From: Beroe forskalii
Lineage: Eukaryota; Ctenophora; Nuda; Beroida; Beroidae
DNA: 64,000 bases
NCBI GenBank assembly: GCA_011033025.1
Contig: WFMF01000324.1
Span: 141,310-205,309 of the forward strand
Direction of reading: 5' to 3'
Shown here in pieces: positions 20,446 through 35,400 of the stretch (position 1 is its first letter; each line of letters starts with the position of its first letter). A program made the translations under genes and the position numbers. The notes beneath the pieces were generated by a model. The model saw only the letters and a program-made list of their open reading frames with translations, was not told where the DNA came from and searched no databases.

Positions 20446-23400
20446 TCACACCCGAATGTTTGACCGGGCCTTCTCCAAAATCTCCTTCTTTATCTTGGGG
20501 TAGTTGGGGTGGTGGTGCAACACCTGGGATAAAGGGAGAAAATGTGTTACGTGGGTTAGAGAACGCCTTCTGTAATTTCTACAAAACCGCCATTTGTACG
20601 TACGTGATATAATGATTTAACAGTATATTCACGTATGTAAATGGCGCCGCGCAATCGGAAATTTCAGAATTATTCTCATTTCTAGAACTCGCGATGCGAT
20701 CGAATCCAAAGATAGTGGAGTTTTACTATTTTAGTAGATTTTTGGTACAAATAGAACAAATTAATAACTTACTTTGTGACAGACATCAATGGCGTCCACG
20801 AATCTCTTAGCTTTCAAATAGTTGAAGGCCAACTTGAACCCTGTCAAAGAGTGAAATGGTAGAGTGCTCAAGTGAGAATGTGGAACCATATGGATAGGGG
20901 TAAAAATGCATGAAATAGGTGAATGCAAATTCATTGAAATTTCATATTATGGCTTGAGGATTATACTTTGAGGATTGCTCTTAAACCAGAATAACTCAAG
21001 ACAACAAATTTTGAATTGCATCATCAAGGATTAATTCTACCTCACTCCCTGACTGTCCCACCATCACACATTACCTATAGTTGGGTTAGTGAAGTTGCTG
21101 TATTGCCAGGCCTTCTCGTAGTTATTAGCAGCGTCCTTGTAGCTAGCCTCCTTCTCATGCACGAAGCCGTGGTACTCCCACGCCTGGAGAAATTTCAAGG
21201 AAACTCAAGGAATTTCAAGGAATTTCAAGGAATTTCAAGGAATTTCAAGGAATTTTCAAATATAATTTGAAACAAACGCATTCAAATCATACACATTCTG
21301 GGTTAATGGGTGCTGAGCAGCTGATAATGTGAGGCTGATAAAAAATGAGCCCTGGATACCATGGTGGTTCAAATGAGAAAGTGTGAAGCAGGCCTCGTTG
21401 TGGGAGATGTAATGCTCACCTTGAAGCAGGCCTCGTTGTGGGAGATGTAATGCTCACCTTGAAGCAGGCCTCGTTGTGGGAGATGTACTGCTCACCTTGA
21501 AGCAGGCCTCGTTGTGGGAGATGTAATGCTCACCTTGAAGCAGGCCTCGTTGTGGGAGATGTAGTGCTCACCTTGAAGCAGGCCTCGTTGTGGGAGATGT
21601 AGTGCTCACCTTGAAGCAGGCCTCGTTGTGGGAGATGTAGTGCTCACCTTGAAGCAGGCCTCGTTGTGGGAGATGTGTAGTGCTCACCTTGAAGCAGGCC
21701 TCGTTGTGGGAGATGTAGTGCTCACCTTGAAGCAGGCCTCGTTGTGGGAGATGTAGTGCTCACCTTGAAGCAGGCCTCGTTGTGGGAGATGTAGTGCTCA
21801 CCTTGAAGCAGGCCTCGTTGTGGGAGATGTTGTGCTCACCTTGAAGCAGGCCTCGTTGTGGGAGATGTAGTGCTCACCTTGAAGCAGGCCTCGTTGTGGG
21901 AGATGTACTGCTCACCTTGAAGCAGGCCTCGTTGTGGGAGATGTAATGCTCACCTTGAAGCAGGCCTCGTTGTGGGAGATGTAATGCTCACCTTGAAGCA
22001 GGCCTCGTTGTGGGAGATGTAGTGCTCACCTTGAAGCAGGCCTCGTTGTGGGAGATGTAATGCTCACCTTGAAGCAGGCCTCGTTGTGGGAGATGTAGTG
22101 CCCACCTTGAAGCAGGCCTCGTTGTGGGAGATGTAATGCTCACCTTGAAGCAGGCCTCGTTGTGGGAGATGTACTGCTCACCTTGAAGCAGGCCTCGTTG
22201 TGGGAGATGTAGTGCTCACCTTGAAGCAGGCCTCGTTGTGGGAGATACTCACCTTGAAGCAGGCCTCGTTGTGGGAGATGTAACGCTCACCTTGAAGCAG
22301 GCCTCGTTGTGGGAGATGTAGTGCTCACCTTGAAGCAGGCCTCGTTGTGGGAGATGTAATGCTCACCTTGAAGCAGGCCTCGTTCATCATCAAAAGAGAG
22401 GCCGGACCCGGGGGTCCGCAAGAGGATAGTCCCGGAGTGGGACTGTGCCTACCTCTAGTCGCCGAGGCGACGGGGGGTGAGGGTGAAAGGTGATGGAGGT
22501 GGTGGAGGGTGAAATGAGGGTGTGGCTAGCGAGGGGAGGATACCTTTACCAATACAATACCAGATACTTCAGAGCTATCGGAGAGATGAGTAGATGCTAT
22601 GTCACCCCTGTATTGTCCGCCTCCTCCCTCTGTTCGCTGTAGTCTTTTGGTTTGGAGTGTGTAATTGATCAGTGCGTCCATACTGTTGTTGTCCATGATG
22701 TCGTTAATGGAGTCATAGTATGTCTCGAGTGTGTTGCCTCTGATTCTCATAAAAGCAGGGCATTGTCCAATGAAGTGTGCCACTGTCTCCTCAGTGTCAG
22801 TGCAGTAAGGGCAGTTTGGTGTGTCAGCGCGTGTTATTCTGTGCAAGTGTTTGTTCAGTCCTATGTGTCCTGTAATAATGGAGATAGCAGTTCGGTACCG
22901 GATACGGTTGCCAGTGTTGTTGTTAAGTGTGCGAAAAACCTTCTTCTGATGGTTACCTATGATCATGTCAGTGTGAGCATGTTTGTTGGTGATCCACCTG
23001 TCGTGGCTGAGGTTGGTTACCTTGGTATTGATTAAGTGTTTGATGAATGAAATGGGGACAAGGCTGGTGACGGGGTTACCATCTTTGGTGCCAGCCTTGG
23101 CAAGCTGGTCTGCTTTCTCGTTTCCCCAGTGTCCGATGTGGGCTTTTATCCATCTGACTTGGACTGTGTTGTCATGAGCTAGGAGGTGAGTGACTTGTGA
23201 CAGTCTGCAACTGATTTGTTCCTGTGGATTCTGTTGGAAAGAGCTTGGAGTGCCGATAGGCTGTCGCTCCAGAAGGTGATAAGCTTGTTGTTGTAGTGTT
23301 TAAGTCTGTCAGCAGCATGCATAAGTGCTGCTATTTCGGCCTGAAAGACCGTGCAGTGATCTTTCATCTTGAAGTGGTACTCGGTTGTGTTCTCGTTGTG

Positions 23401-26400
23401 GGGGTCCTTGATGACGTAGCCGCCGCCCACCCCGTGGTCTGTTTTAGAGCCATCTGTGTAGCAGCAAATGTTGTTGACGCTGATAAGCTTGATATCTTTG
23501 TCCAGGTTGTTGGTGTAGTTGTCAGAGTGAGCGTCTTGGGGGTATGTGATGTTATAGTTGCGGTCAAGAATAAGATGGGGTTTAATAGTGTCCCATTGGT
23601 TGTGCCCTGGGACTTTGAGCTCAGAAATTAGGTTGTTCGATATGGTGCTATGAGCTTTGATGATTCCTTTGCCGGTGGGGGGCTGTTTCTAGGGTCCAAT
23701 CTCCGTACCCCATGAGCCTGACTGCTCCCTTGGCAGCTTCACCTTTGAGGTAGTCGGTAATGTGAGGTATACTAGTGAGATAGTTAAGAGTGTTGTAAGG
23801 TGTAGAAGGTAGGGCTCAGTCATATACCTGAGTGAGAGTCCTTGAACTCTTTCGAGTTTCTTGGTATTGGATTTGTTGTCAGTTGCCTTGATCCAGACAA
23901 CAGCGCTGTATGCCAGCGCCGGTCTAACAATGGAGGTGTAAATCCACTTGCATACTTTAGGAGTAAGTCCCCATGTGGGGCCTATGGCTCGCTTGCATTG
24001 GAAGATAGTCCCTATGCATTTTTGGTAATGTTGTCGATGTGTGAGTTAAAGTTGAGTTTGTTGTCCAGTGTTACTCCAAGAAGCTTTGCTTCTTTACTGA
24101 GCTCAATAATTGAGCCCATTACTTTGATTGGGCGTAAGGTCCACTTTCTGTTCCATGTGAACATGACTAGTTTGGTTTTGAGAGCGCTGATGTTGAGTCC
24201 CTTCGACTCACACCATGTCTCTATAGTCTTGATGGTGGTCTGTGTTCTCTGCCAGATGACATCGAGGTCATCCCCTTCTGCTAGTGACATTAAGTCATCA
24301 GCAAAGCCTGCAGATATCCTGGAATGTGCTTTGCTGTGTACTGAAGGAGGTCATCCAGTACAAGATTCCAGAGGAAGGGTGAGAGAATGCCTCCTTGGGG
24401 GCAGCCTCTTTTAATTCTGATCCTTCTTGAGGAGTTTTTGAGTGAAATTGTAACATTTCTGTTAGTGACCATTCCCTTGATCCAGCCGGCTGTGCTTGGG
24501 TCTAGGGGGACTTGTCGATGGCTTCCGAGATAGCTTTGAAGGACACATTGTCGAAGGCCCCTTCGATGTCAAGGAAGGTGCCTAGAACATATCCCTTGTT
24601 GGCTATTCTCTTCTCGATCTTGTGGATGACTTTGGAGAGCTGTTTCAGTTGAGGTGCCTTTCTTGAAGCCAAACTGCTTTTTGCTAAGTTTGTCCTCCAT
24701 GCCGAGGTCGTGCTGCATATGCCAAAGGATTATCTTTTCCTGTAGCTTGAGGAGAGTGGGTGAGAGTGTAATAGTGCGGAAAGCGTTGGGTTTGTTATAG
24801 TCAGTCTTTCCAGGTTTGGGGATGAAGATGCCGTTGGATTCGGTCCAAGGTTTGGGAACATGCTGCATTTCATGACTTTTTGATCATGATTGCCTTCACA
24901 GCGATGTTGATGTGCTTCCACGCTTGTTGAATTGTGATTGGCTGAAGTGTGTCTGGTCCAGCTGCTTTGAGGGGGTCGAAGGACATTATTGCTTCCTTCA
25001 TTCTTGTGTCACTGTAAATATTGTCTAGAAGATGTGTGTCTGGGATAGTATGGTCTGTATGAGGATTAGAGGTAGCATCATCTTTGAAATGACTTCTCTC
25101 CATAACCTCAGTGTCTCTTCCGGTGTGGTCGTGAGGGTGCCATCTGATTTGTAGACAGATTCTAGCTTCTCTGTCTTGTCATTGCAATTTTTGAGAATTT
25201 TGTTCATTCTGGCCGACTCCTTGACTGTCTCAGTGTCGGCACAGAATTTCCTCCATTCGTCCTGTTTTGTTTTGGTGTGAAGTTTGTTGTAAGTTCTGTT
25301 GCTCTGTCTGAGGGATTCCCAGTGTTCTTGGGTTTTACTGGAACGTGCAGTCATGAGTTTCCGCTTCATGTCGCGGTGTGCCTGTTCCACCTCAGCGGTC
25401 AGCCAGGGTGGTTTTTTGATGGTGCTCGCGATGTGTGTAATTGGGCATGCTTTATTGAAAGCCTTAATTAGATGCTCGTTGAGTTTGGTTGCAGCAGTGT
25501 CCAAGTCTTTGTTTGAGTTAATGTCCTGGATGGGAGTGGGGTTATTTGTCAGGAAGGTATCAAATACATCCCAGTCTGTGTTTTTGGTAAGCCGGACTTG
25601 CCGAGGCTTGTTGAGTCTCTTCGAAGTTATGTTGAAAGTAATGTAGTGATGATCGGAATTAGAGTAGCTAAGATCAACCTTCCAATTCTCGACCTGGTCG
25701 TTACCAGTGTTGTTAGTGATGGTGAGGTCAATAACAGATTCATGGCCTCTGGAGTTAAGAAAAGTTGGGGTAGTGCCCTTATTGACCCAGTTTAGGCCGA
25801 GGCGCAGGCCTCGTTGTGGGAGATGTAGTGCTCACCTTGAAGCAGGCCTCGTTGTGGGAGATGTAGTGCTCACCTTGAAGCAGGCCTCGTTGTGAGAGAT
25901 GTACTGCTCACCTTGAAGCAGGCCTCGTTGTGGGAGATGTAATGCTCACCTTGAAGCAGGCCTCGTTGTGGGAGATGTAGTGCTTACCTTGAAGCAGGCC
26001 TCGTTGTGGGAGATGTACTGCTCACCTTGAAGCAGGCCTCGTTGTGGGAGATGTAATGCTCACCTTGAAGCAGGCCTCGTTGTGGGAGATGTAATGCTCA
26101 CCTTGAAGCAGGCCTCGTTGTGGGAGATGTAGTGCTCACCTTGAAGCAGGCCTCGTTGTGGGAGATGTAATGCTCACCTTGAAGCAGGCCTCGTTGTGGG
26201 AGATGCTCACCTTGAAGCAGGCCTCGTTGTGGGATATGCACTTCTTGATGAGATCCTGGGCCATGTCGTACTTGCTATTCATGATGTAGATGTCTGCCAG
26301 CAGCAGCCACGCCTTCTCGAACTCTTCTGCATCTGCGAGGGGAACATTGGTATGTGGGGATCAACTCATTCATGGGTGTGTGGGGGGAGGCAAATACTCT

Positions 26401-29400
26401 GCGTCTACGAGGGGGACATGGATGAAGAATGTAGATTGTATTTGTAGGAGGCGAATACTGTGGTGTCTCGAGACATTTTCAGCCACGACGTAATACATGT
26501 CGATCCCGTCGTGCATGGGTATTCTTTGTTGTGAAAGCGCAAAAATGTGCGCTTTACAATGTTTTGAATCGAATTCAAAAGAAAACTCGCGTCATAAAAA
26601 GTACCCAGGCGCGGCGTTAACATTATATACGCCGTGTATGAAAAGGCCCTGTAATAGGACAATAGGCTATGAATATGGGACATGAATAATGAATACGGGA
26701 ATATAGGATATGAAAATAATAGGCATAACGGGATGAATTACTGGCATACGCCATGGTTTGTAAATTATCACTTGGCACTCACTTCAAATGGAAACATGGC
26801 TTAAAATATCGTTTCCGATGCTAGGATAAAAAGCAAAATTATCAAGTGCAGTTGAGAGTTTCGTTGTGGGAAAAAGTGAGACATTTTCATGACTTTTTTA
26901 AAATTTAGTTTCACTTATTTGAAGTACGCTTCATAGAAAATAGAGCGCACTTCACGCAGACAGGTAATTGGATAATTCCACTTCGGAAGAGGCCTTGTAC
27001 AAGTACATTATCAGGTGGTGAAGTAATGATAATTGCAGCCGATAACTAATCCAACTAAGGAACTTGGGGCGAACGCGTTTAGAAGCGATTATTGAGTGTA
27101 TTTCGGAGAATTCCCTGAACTCCAAATTTAGAATATAAGGAGGCACTTAGAGGTTTAATTGTGCACATGTCATACTAACACACTGCCTCTCCTCATTTAG
27201 CTCGTCTTATTTAGCTTGTTTTATTTGAGTATTGCTCGAGCTTTTACTACTGTTGATTATACTTTACAGGATTTCCTAGGCGATTATGGGCCAATTATCT
27301 GCAAAAAATTTCCATGGCTGTTTTTAAACGTAAAGTAATTAGCGGCAAGCCCATGTCACAAACTTGCTAAACTTGCTAAACTAGCTAAATACACCTGTCA
27401 CTTACCAATGGGATTCCACTGCATCTTTGCGATCCGTTTAAGTTGGTTTCTCGCTTTCGGCACTTGTTTGAGAATCATGAAGGCGATTGCAGAACCTAGG
27501 AGGGCGGGGACATGGTCGCTCTGCGTGGCTACCACCTCCATGAAGCTGTCCAGGGCTCGTTCCACGTTCTGCTTGCTCTGAGTAGCGATAAGACAGTAGT
27601 TCTCCAGAATCCGGACCTTCATCGCGCTCTGAGCGTTAGTAGGTCGCAGGTCATGCAGTAGCTTCTCCGCTGCTTTCACTGACAGCGCATCGTTCTCTTT
27701 GCGTTCCACCCCCAGACGTTCCGGCTCCGAGTTAGCGAACACTTCCCCACCCAGCGTCTCATTGTCGGGGTTCAGACAGATCCGGATCATGGCCAGCACG
27801 GCCTTCTCACCCCAACTACTGTCCTTTCTAGCCAAGTTAAAGTGCTTGAGAGCGATGTGGGAGTTACCACTGAACCAGGCGTGCAGTCCCTTGCAGTAAT
27901 TAAATCCGGGAGAAAGAGGGATTTTAGCTGAGGACCGCTCGGCCATGTCCAGGAATTTAGCACTTTCCTCGCCCTTCCCAGCACGCCGCATCAAGTCAAT
28001 GAGGGCAGCCAGGGCAGTGAAGTTATCAGGTCGCTTCTTCAGCAGCTGCTGGAAGTGGTTGATTGCTTCGCTGTGCTGGTTTCGTTGGAATAAAACGTTG
28101 GCAAGGAGAACAATAGCACTCTCATTCTGAGGATTTCTCTGGAGTAGAGAGGTGCAGATAGTCTGGCACTCATCCAACTCTCCTATGGAGAGGTTTAGGT
28201 TAGCTAGAGCTAGGGAGGCTGCTGCGTTCTCGGAGTCCTGTGCCAGAGCGTCCCGATAGCACTGGATAGCTCGCTCGAAGTCCCTCGCATCACAGAAGTG
28301 TTCAGCTATCTGCATGCTGAGTTTAGAGAAGTGCTTCTTGTATTCTTCTATCTTATCGGAGTTTTCAATCGATGCTCGTTTAACAACTTTGTCCATTCCC
28401 TCTCCAGCTTTCTTCAGAAGATCCAAAGCATCAGCTAACTGACCCCTCTTCTGAGCCAGAGTCCCCAGCAGCTCATAGTACTTTGACTCCTCAATCAAAC
28501 CGGCAAAGTCCTTGTTATCTGCCAAACCCTCCAGCGCGCCCTTCAAGATTCTCTCAGCTTTTTCAAACTGTTTCAGTTTTATCAACAAATCCGCTAGATC
28601 ATACCTCAGTTCGGCAAACGTAGGCGTCTGCTTCAGAGCAGTTTCATAGTAGTTAATTGCCTTGTTGTAATTATGTGTCTTGACAAATGCTCTCCCGATT
28701 TTACTGGCTAGCTTTGCATCTCGAGGGTTCTTCTTGAGAGCTGACTCGTACACGCTGATGGCTTTGTCAGGCATTAGGATCTCCATGTAGGCATCCCCCA
28801 GCAGGATAACGTTCTCAGGGGCAGGGTTCAGATCTACCAGGTCCTGGAAACAACTGATGTACATCTTCTTGTCTTTGCGATGCTTGAAGTAGATGTTAGC
28901 CAACTTCTTCCTGGCTTGACTGTAGTGCGGTTTATCAGGCTCTATCTTCTTCAAGATAACGAGGGCTGCCTCGTAATCGCCTCGTGCCAGAGAAAGGTCA
29001 GCATTAGCTATTGCTATCCTGATCTCGTTAGGAGTGTTCTGGAACTCGTTGATAGCATCCTGCATCACCTTGGCAGCCTCGTGGTTCATGTCCAGTTTCT
29101 TGTTGACATCTATCAGCTCCAAGTACACTGCTATCTTGTCAGTACTGTCTGCCCCCTCCTTGCTAGACAGTTTGAGAGCTTGTTTCAGAGTCTTAAGACA
29201 AGCGTCTAGATCCCCCCGTTCCTTCTGCACACACGCCTGAACGTAGTGGTAGACAGGCGACTCCATCAGCTCGAAGTTGTAGCTCAGTCCGATCTCCAGA
29301 GACTGGAGAGCTAGTCGACTGTTACCCTCCATCAGAGCTATACGGGCCATTAGCAGGTGGGCTTCTCCGTAGGACACGTCCCGAGTAAGACATTCCTGAC

Positions 29401-32400
29401 ATAGCGTCTTAGCTCCTTCTACTTGCCCTGAAGGTGGTAGAGGTTATACAGGGTTATGTGTGGGAATACTGGGTCAAAGAGAACCGTGAAAACTCAGAGA
29501 GATTCACCGACTTTATACTTTTATAGCTAAGGATGTCAAAAGATAAGCCGCCAGTTAAATGTTAATTCAGACCATTCTAAATTCATTTTCATCAAAGCTC
29601 TATGCAATAAAATTTTTATAAAGCCATGATAAAGGTCTGCAAGGTATTACCTGATAAGTATTTGACTTTAGCGAACAAGTAAACGGCAGGTAGTAATCCA
29701 GGTGCCCCAGCAATAAGAGGGTTCAGTATGTTAGAACATGCTGTCAGGGCAGATGACTGGGCCTGTCCTTGGGCCTGGGGCTGAAATAACATCGGGTTTA
29801 GATGAGGTTTACCTTCGTGTTAGGAAAACATACCTACTGTAATAAGTAGCGATTGAAATCTAGATGATATCATGAAGCAACAGTAGGATTAGTGAGGTAG
29901 GAATGATTCCTGGTAGAAAATGACGTCATCATGTCTTACCTCAGATGGGGCGTATGCCAGATAGAGTTGCACAATCTGGAGCAAGAAATCCGGGTCCATC
30001 TTAATGAAATACTCGCACCCTGGAACCTCACCCTGCAAGAATATGAAGGTTTCAATAGTAGTCAAATTGAGTTGCAGTAGTCACTAGTCAATCATCAGCT
30101 TCATTCAGTCGTTTAGTCAAATGACTTTCAGATCAAAGGTGAAGGGAACAGAACGTTTAAACGTATCACGATATTTGGGTTCAAATGCTAAAGATCTTGA
30201 GCAGTGTACGCATTGACTTTTGCGATGCTTTTCCCTACAACGCATGACATTGGGCGTATAATAGTGTTCATGCCTTTTACCACGGCATAGGCGGCCATTA
30301 GACATTAACTCTGCCCCATACTGCACGTGAATCCCTGGGCGTCGCCAAATGCATCACATTATGTCACGTCCCAGCCGGGAAAGCACTCGATATATCACGC
30401 GCTTTTACTCTAAGATCAATAACACCCCTCAGACACTCAGACCATTGCTCAGGTTTTCTTACAGTTTCTTCGAAAATAGTATAAGTATGCGATATCAAGC
30501 GCTTTACTTGATCTACAACAGCACAGAATACGTGTTTTGCTATTGAGATCTGAGATCTGTCGTGTCTATAAATTGTCAGATCTGCTCAAGGGGCGGTGTC
30601 AACTGTCACCGGCTCTACCTTCCCAAATAGGCTTCATGAAAGTCCAAAATTTTAGGCTTTTCAATATTCACTGTGGCTGAATCTTATAACTCCCTAAAAG
30701 TTTAGCAATGGCCGCGTTTAATTTCAATGCGTGTAGCTCTTTATGTACCATGTTGCTCATATTCTGTTACATTTTCTGCGAATATGAGAATGATTTGCAT
30801 AAAGTTACCTACAAATTGGTGTGCCGTATTAAGCTGGGTATCCATGGCTCTTGAGCCTCGTTTGTATCAGAACACGGGGAACATTTATCTTGGGTCAATT
30901 GTCGAGCATTTCGCTCACTTGCAGTGGTTGTTGGTGTTTTTATTATGAATTTAGTTAAAGCGGCAGATATAACGGCCTGATTGAAACAGTTAAACAAGCG
31001 AGAATATACGATAAGGTCCCTCCCATGCCCTGTGCACCCATGTCCCGCACACGAACCTCAAGTTCAGTAGATCTGATCTGAATTGCATCGTCGAGGTGTT
31101 GCACAACGTCCGTTTCACTGGCCCCCTGCTTGACGCCCACTTTAGCCTTGAGGAACATGAGTTCTGCAGGACGGCTTGTGGTGGCTGATATCTCGTAGAG
31201 GAAGTCCAGCTGGGAGGCGGCGTCCTCAACGGCGTCCGCGGACAGCAAACATCGCGTCCCTCCTGAAAGTGGCAGAGGCTGCTTATTAGTCAGTTAGCGT
31301 TAATCAAGAGACAACTAACATGGCGACCACCTTGGAAAAGAGAAACCTTTTAGTAAAGATGCGATACTATCAGTCCGCGCTGTACATCACTTTACTGATT
31401 AACTTTGTCACATACCCATTACCCAAACACCTTAAAATAGATAAAACTTTGGAGTGTCGCCTGTCGGATGTTTGAAATTCCTACGGAGAAGTTCATTAGT
31501 TGTTCGCAACTTCTTTCTAATAAGATATAGTCATTGTTAAGAGGACTTAAGAGCTAGAGTACACCCTTAGTCGTCCTTGGCAGCAGTGTATTCTGTGGCA
31601 TCTTGTGATCTGAAGTTCGCCGAAAAACCTTTTGTCCACGGTCTTAGTATTTTAGTACAAATTTAAGTCTGTGATTCTTCCGCATTAGTACGTGTGTGTT
31701 TATTAACGTCCACTAGTTCTGCTCTAACTTAGTCTGCTTAGTGTCCTAATTATCACGATTATCAAGGTCAATATATTTAGCATACGATATGACTGACGCA
31801 TATATTATGCTCATACCACTTTATCTAATGCAGCAGGATTAATCTCATGCAGAGGTTGTAGTGATATCGCGGAGATCCAACCCTACTGCTGCTGCAGCCA
31901 CGAATAAGCATATCTGCTGCAAGGAATTTAGCTTATCTGCAGGACGTGCACAGTGATACCGAGACTAACTGACTAGAGCAACCGGCCTTTAGACATCGTG
32001 TCTGAAGAGATGGACTAGAGAGATTAGCTGACCGACGTTTTATTTTTAATTATTTCGGCTAACTGAGTAAAGTATGATTAATTTAATTTCTTTCGTTTTT
32101 CGGCTGTCGACCGTTTAAAATCGTTTGATAATCTGATAACAATTCAATTTCCACATTATCTATTTCAATGTTTTTTATATTTATATTTTATTTTTATGGC
32201 CATATCTTTCATCACAATATTAGCAATCTTCTTTTTTAGATTGTCGTTGTCAATAGAAGGCCAATCATGACAAACTTATCAGCATATTATGAGTGAAGAC
32301 TTGAAGAGGGTCGACATGGTTTTTGTTTTTTTTTCCAAAAACTACATAGTAACTAACAGCAAAAACAAAAAAAAGTTGGCCTCTCCTCTATGAAGTCCCG

Positions 32401-35400
32401 ATGTTATGACGCACCATGCCCTGATTATAGTTCCTTCGAGACATGACAAATGCATGAGAATATGCATATTCTGCGTAACATTATAACGTCACCCTTTATC
32501 CGGGTTCGTCAAGGCGACCCCATGCATAAATCCTGCATTATTATGAGCACCCTCAAAGATTATAATGATGGTAACAATGTTAAGGATTAACCCGAAGACC
32601 CTAAGTCCTTTGGTAGGTATAACACCGATGTTAAGTGTTGCCTAATTCGTCGCAGTTATGTAAGTTAGCTGAGTTAGAGGTTAGTTGAGTTGTTGAGGTT
32701 GTACATAATGTTAATTGGTCAAGCTGTAATAGGATTCTGGCCGTTATCACCTGTGTGCTGCAGATAGGAACTGATAAGGTAATACAGGCAGACATTACGA
32801 AATACGAGGGTTGTAGGGACCCTAACCTTCAGATATTCAGCATAGAATGATACCCACCGAACTGCTGATCCCCCTGGGTCGGTTTACAGTAATAATGCAC
32901 TAATTAACGCGCTCTCTCTAAGTACCTGACATCTCCGTATGTAACGTACATCGTATTCTAACGTACTACATACATAGGGTTAGAGCCTACTCTCGAAAGA
33001 TGGCACGCGCTCAGCAGTACCCTACTACTATTCGTATATAATATGCGGCATAAGTATATTATGTAATACTTTGATAACTCTTATCAGCCTATAAATACTG
33101 CCTGAATATCCCAGATAACGAGGCAGGCTAAGGACGGATTATACGTTCCTTCCCATGCGACATGTCAAAATTCTGCTCTGTTTCCGCGATGATGACGAAT
33201 AAACCGTAGTTATATAGCTATATAGCTCCATGGGTAACTACAAATTATCATATATACCCTGAGCACGTATGTAGGTAGCTGCAAATGTGCTATAAATCCC
33301 CTGTCACGCTGACATCATCAGCGTATATCACGGTGATCTGACATCTATAATATGCCCGTTAAGTGGTTTAACTTACTCTATAAACGTACTATTTGTAGCA
33401 CCATACCGCTTTTAAACGATTTACCTATGGCATGACATTCTGTGTACTTGACATCCCAAGAAAAGAGCGCTGGACGGCATCAGTTCAGGCGCACTTTACA
33501 GTTTTTATCCAGTGTTTTTGGTACACCCGAAGGATTCGGGTAACTGTATTATAAGGTAAGCAAAGCTTACCATGCCCTGGGTTCCGACATGTAGATATTT
33601 TTATCTGTTCTATAATCTATGTAAACTTTGACGTTTTTGTTCGATGCTATTGAACGTTGTCACAGAGGATATATTGCATTGTCCTCATTCAGTAGTTTCA
33701 CTGAGTTGGAAGACCGGTAGAAGAGGAGAGGAATATATTGTTCGATTGCATTATTATATCATTATTCATGAATATTCATGTCTGTTTTCCAGAATTTCAA
33801 ACTTCTAAAAGAACTTGAACAGTTTGGTAATGAGCGTATCCTAAAAGTATGATTCGTGGACGGTGTTATTAACTACTTTTGCAGAAAGAGTGAATTTATT
33901 CGGAATCCACGCAGGGCTCACCTGGATGTACTTTTGAGCGTAATACCTAGCCCTAGAGGCCTATAAGTCCATAGGTTAATTTCCTTGATTTACAATCCTC
34001 TTTCTTACTTTCTTTATTTGTATTCTTAAGATTGCGACAGGTCATTATACCTCTCCTAGGCTCATTTCAGCGACCGAGCAAAAAGTTTTGAATCAAATCT
34101 GACCTTTTGTAGGAGCTCTCAATATCTATGAAAGTATAAAGGCGTTCAGTTCAGGCGAAGGTCGTCTGACCCGAGTGGGAGGGAATACTTTGTTTAGTCG
34201 GGGTATAATGCGGTTCCATGATCGCAGGCTCTGTGCCCATACTTTTGATAATGAACTGCATAATGAACTGATAAGTTAATGCGTTATACGGCACCTCTTC
34301 GGCATGTAACTGCTTATGAAACAGCTAGTTGCAACTTTACTGGTGCTTTTTTGAGGAAACTCATCAATTTGCCCAATTTGTGCCAGTAAAATTTCTTCAT
34401 TACATACTGTAGACAAGTTTATTGTTCAAGTTCCAAAATGTTCTTATCCTTTCACTTCCGGGAAATGTTAGGGATATTGTCGTATCCCAATGATAAATTC
34501 AAGCAATAAAGAAACCGAAGATTTCGTCGAAATGCTGTAGAATACAACATTGAAGATAGCAATCTTTCATCGAGGGCTTCTAAAGCGTAAAGTGACGCTG
34601 TCCGAGGGATCATAGCTTACTGAAATCAACCTGTCAGTGGTCAAAGAAAGACATTCGGGTAATGTCGATTATTAAAACTGGGCATTCGTTGGGTATTCTT
34701 TCAGGAGCGTTTGCTGAAATAGCAGTAACATATTTACTCCTGGTGAAGTAGACACTAAACCACACTTCAATGTCTTTGTCATGAGCCTCTAACGCTACAC
34801 CAGACTGTAACCCCTGGTAGATTCCTACCTGAGAAGTATATGGTAATACGTCACCAATTCACTGCTCAAAACAATGATAATTACGTCACGCCTAACCGCT
34901 TATACCTCCTTTGTGTGCGTCCTATCCACTAGACTGCAACCCACTGAGTTCCATGCATACCCTTGAAGCTATGCCGCCTAAACTTGAGAGTTCATTACAA
35001 CCAGCTAGACTTCTCATTCCCCAAATGTTACAAGTTATCAATACTTCAGAGAAGTAGAGCCAGTAGAAACGATCGGCAGACTTAGATGCATGATGTACCA
35101 GTCATGATAGTAACAGTGATAGTAACAGTATGATGGTAACAATATTATAGTAGCAATGGTAGAAGCAGTAGGGAAGTATGAAGTTATTTGAATAAAAGTC
35201 GGCGTTCGTTGTTCAATAATCTATGCAGGGAAGATTCCATGGTTATCGAACATTTATTGGTAAATTCCATGGAACCTAACATAATACAAATAGTAAAACA
35301 TATTACTATTGATTAATCCTGGCTTTGCCTTCTTCGTCAGAACAAATATCAATATCATGAATACCAACTGTTCATTGCTTATTAACGGTAATGCAACAAA

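Noticed and set aside
21384-22384. Regular array resembling a CRISPR locus
   Set aside because: Units are contiguous with no unique spacers, and the host is an animal gene; the unit copies an exon-intron junction.
22652-25795. Many plus-strand frames between 22.6 and 25.8 kb
   Set aside because: They are antisense to the LINE, whose minus-strand frames carry recognisable endonuclease, RT and RNase H motifs.
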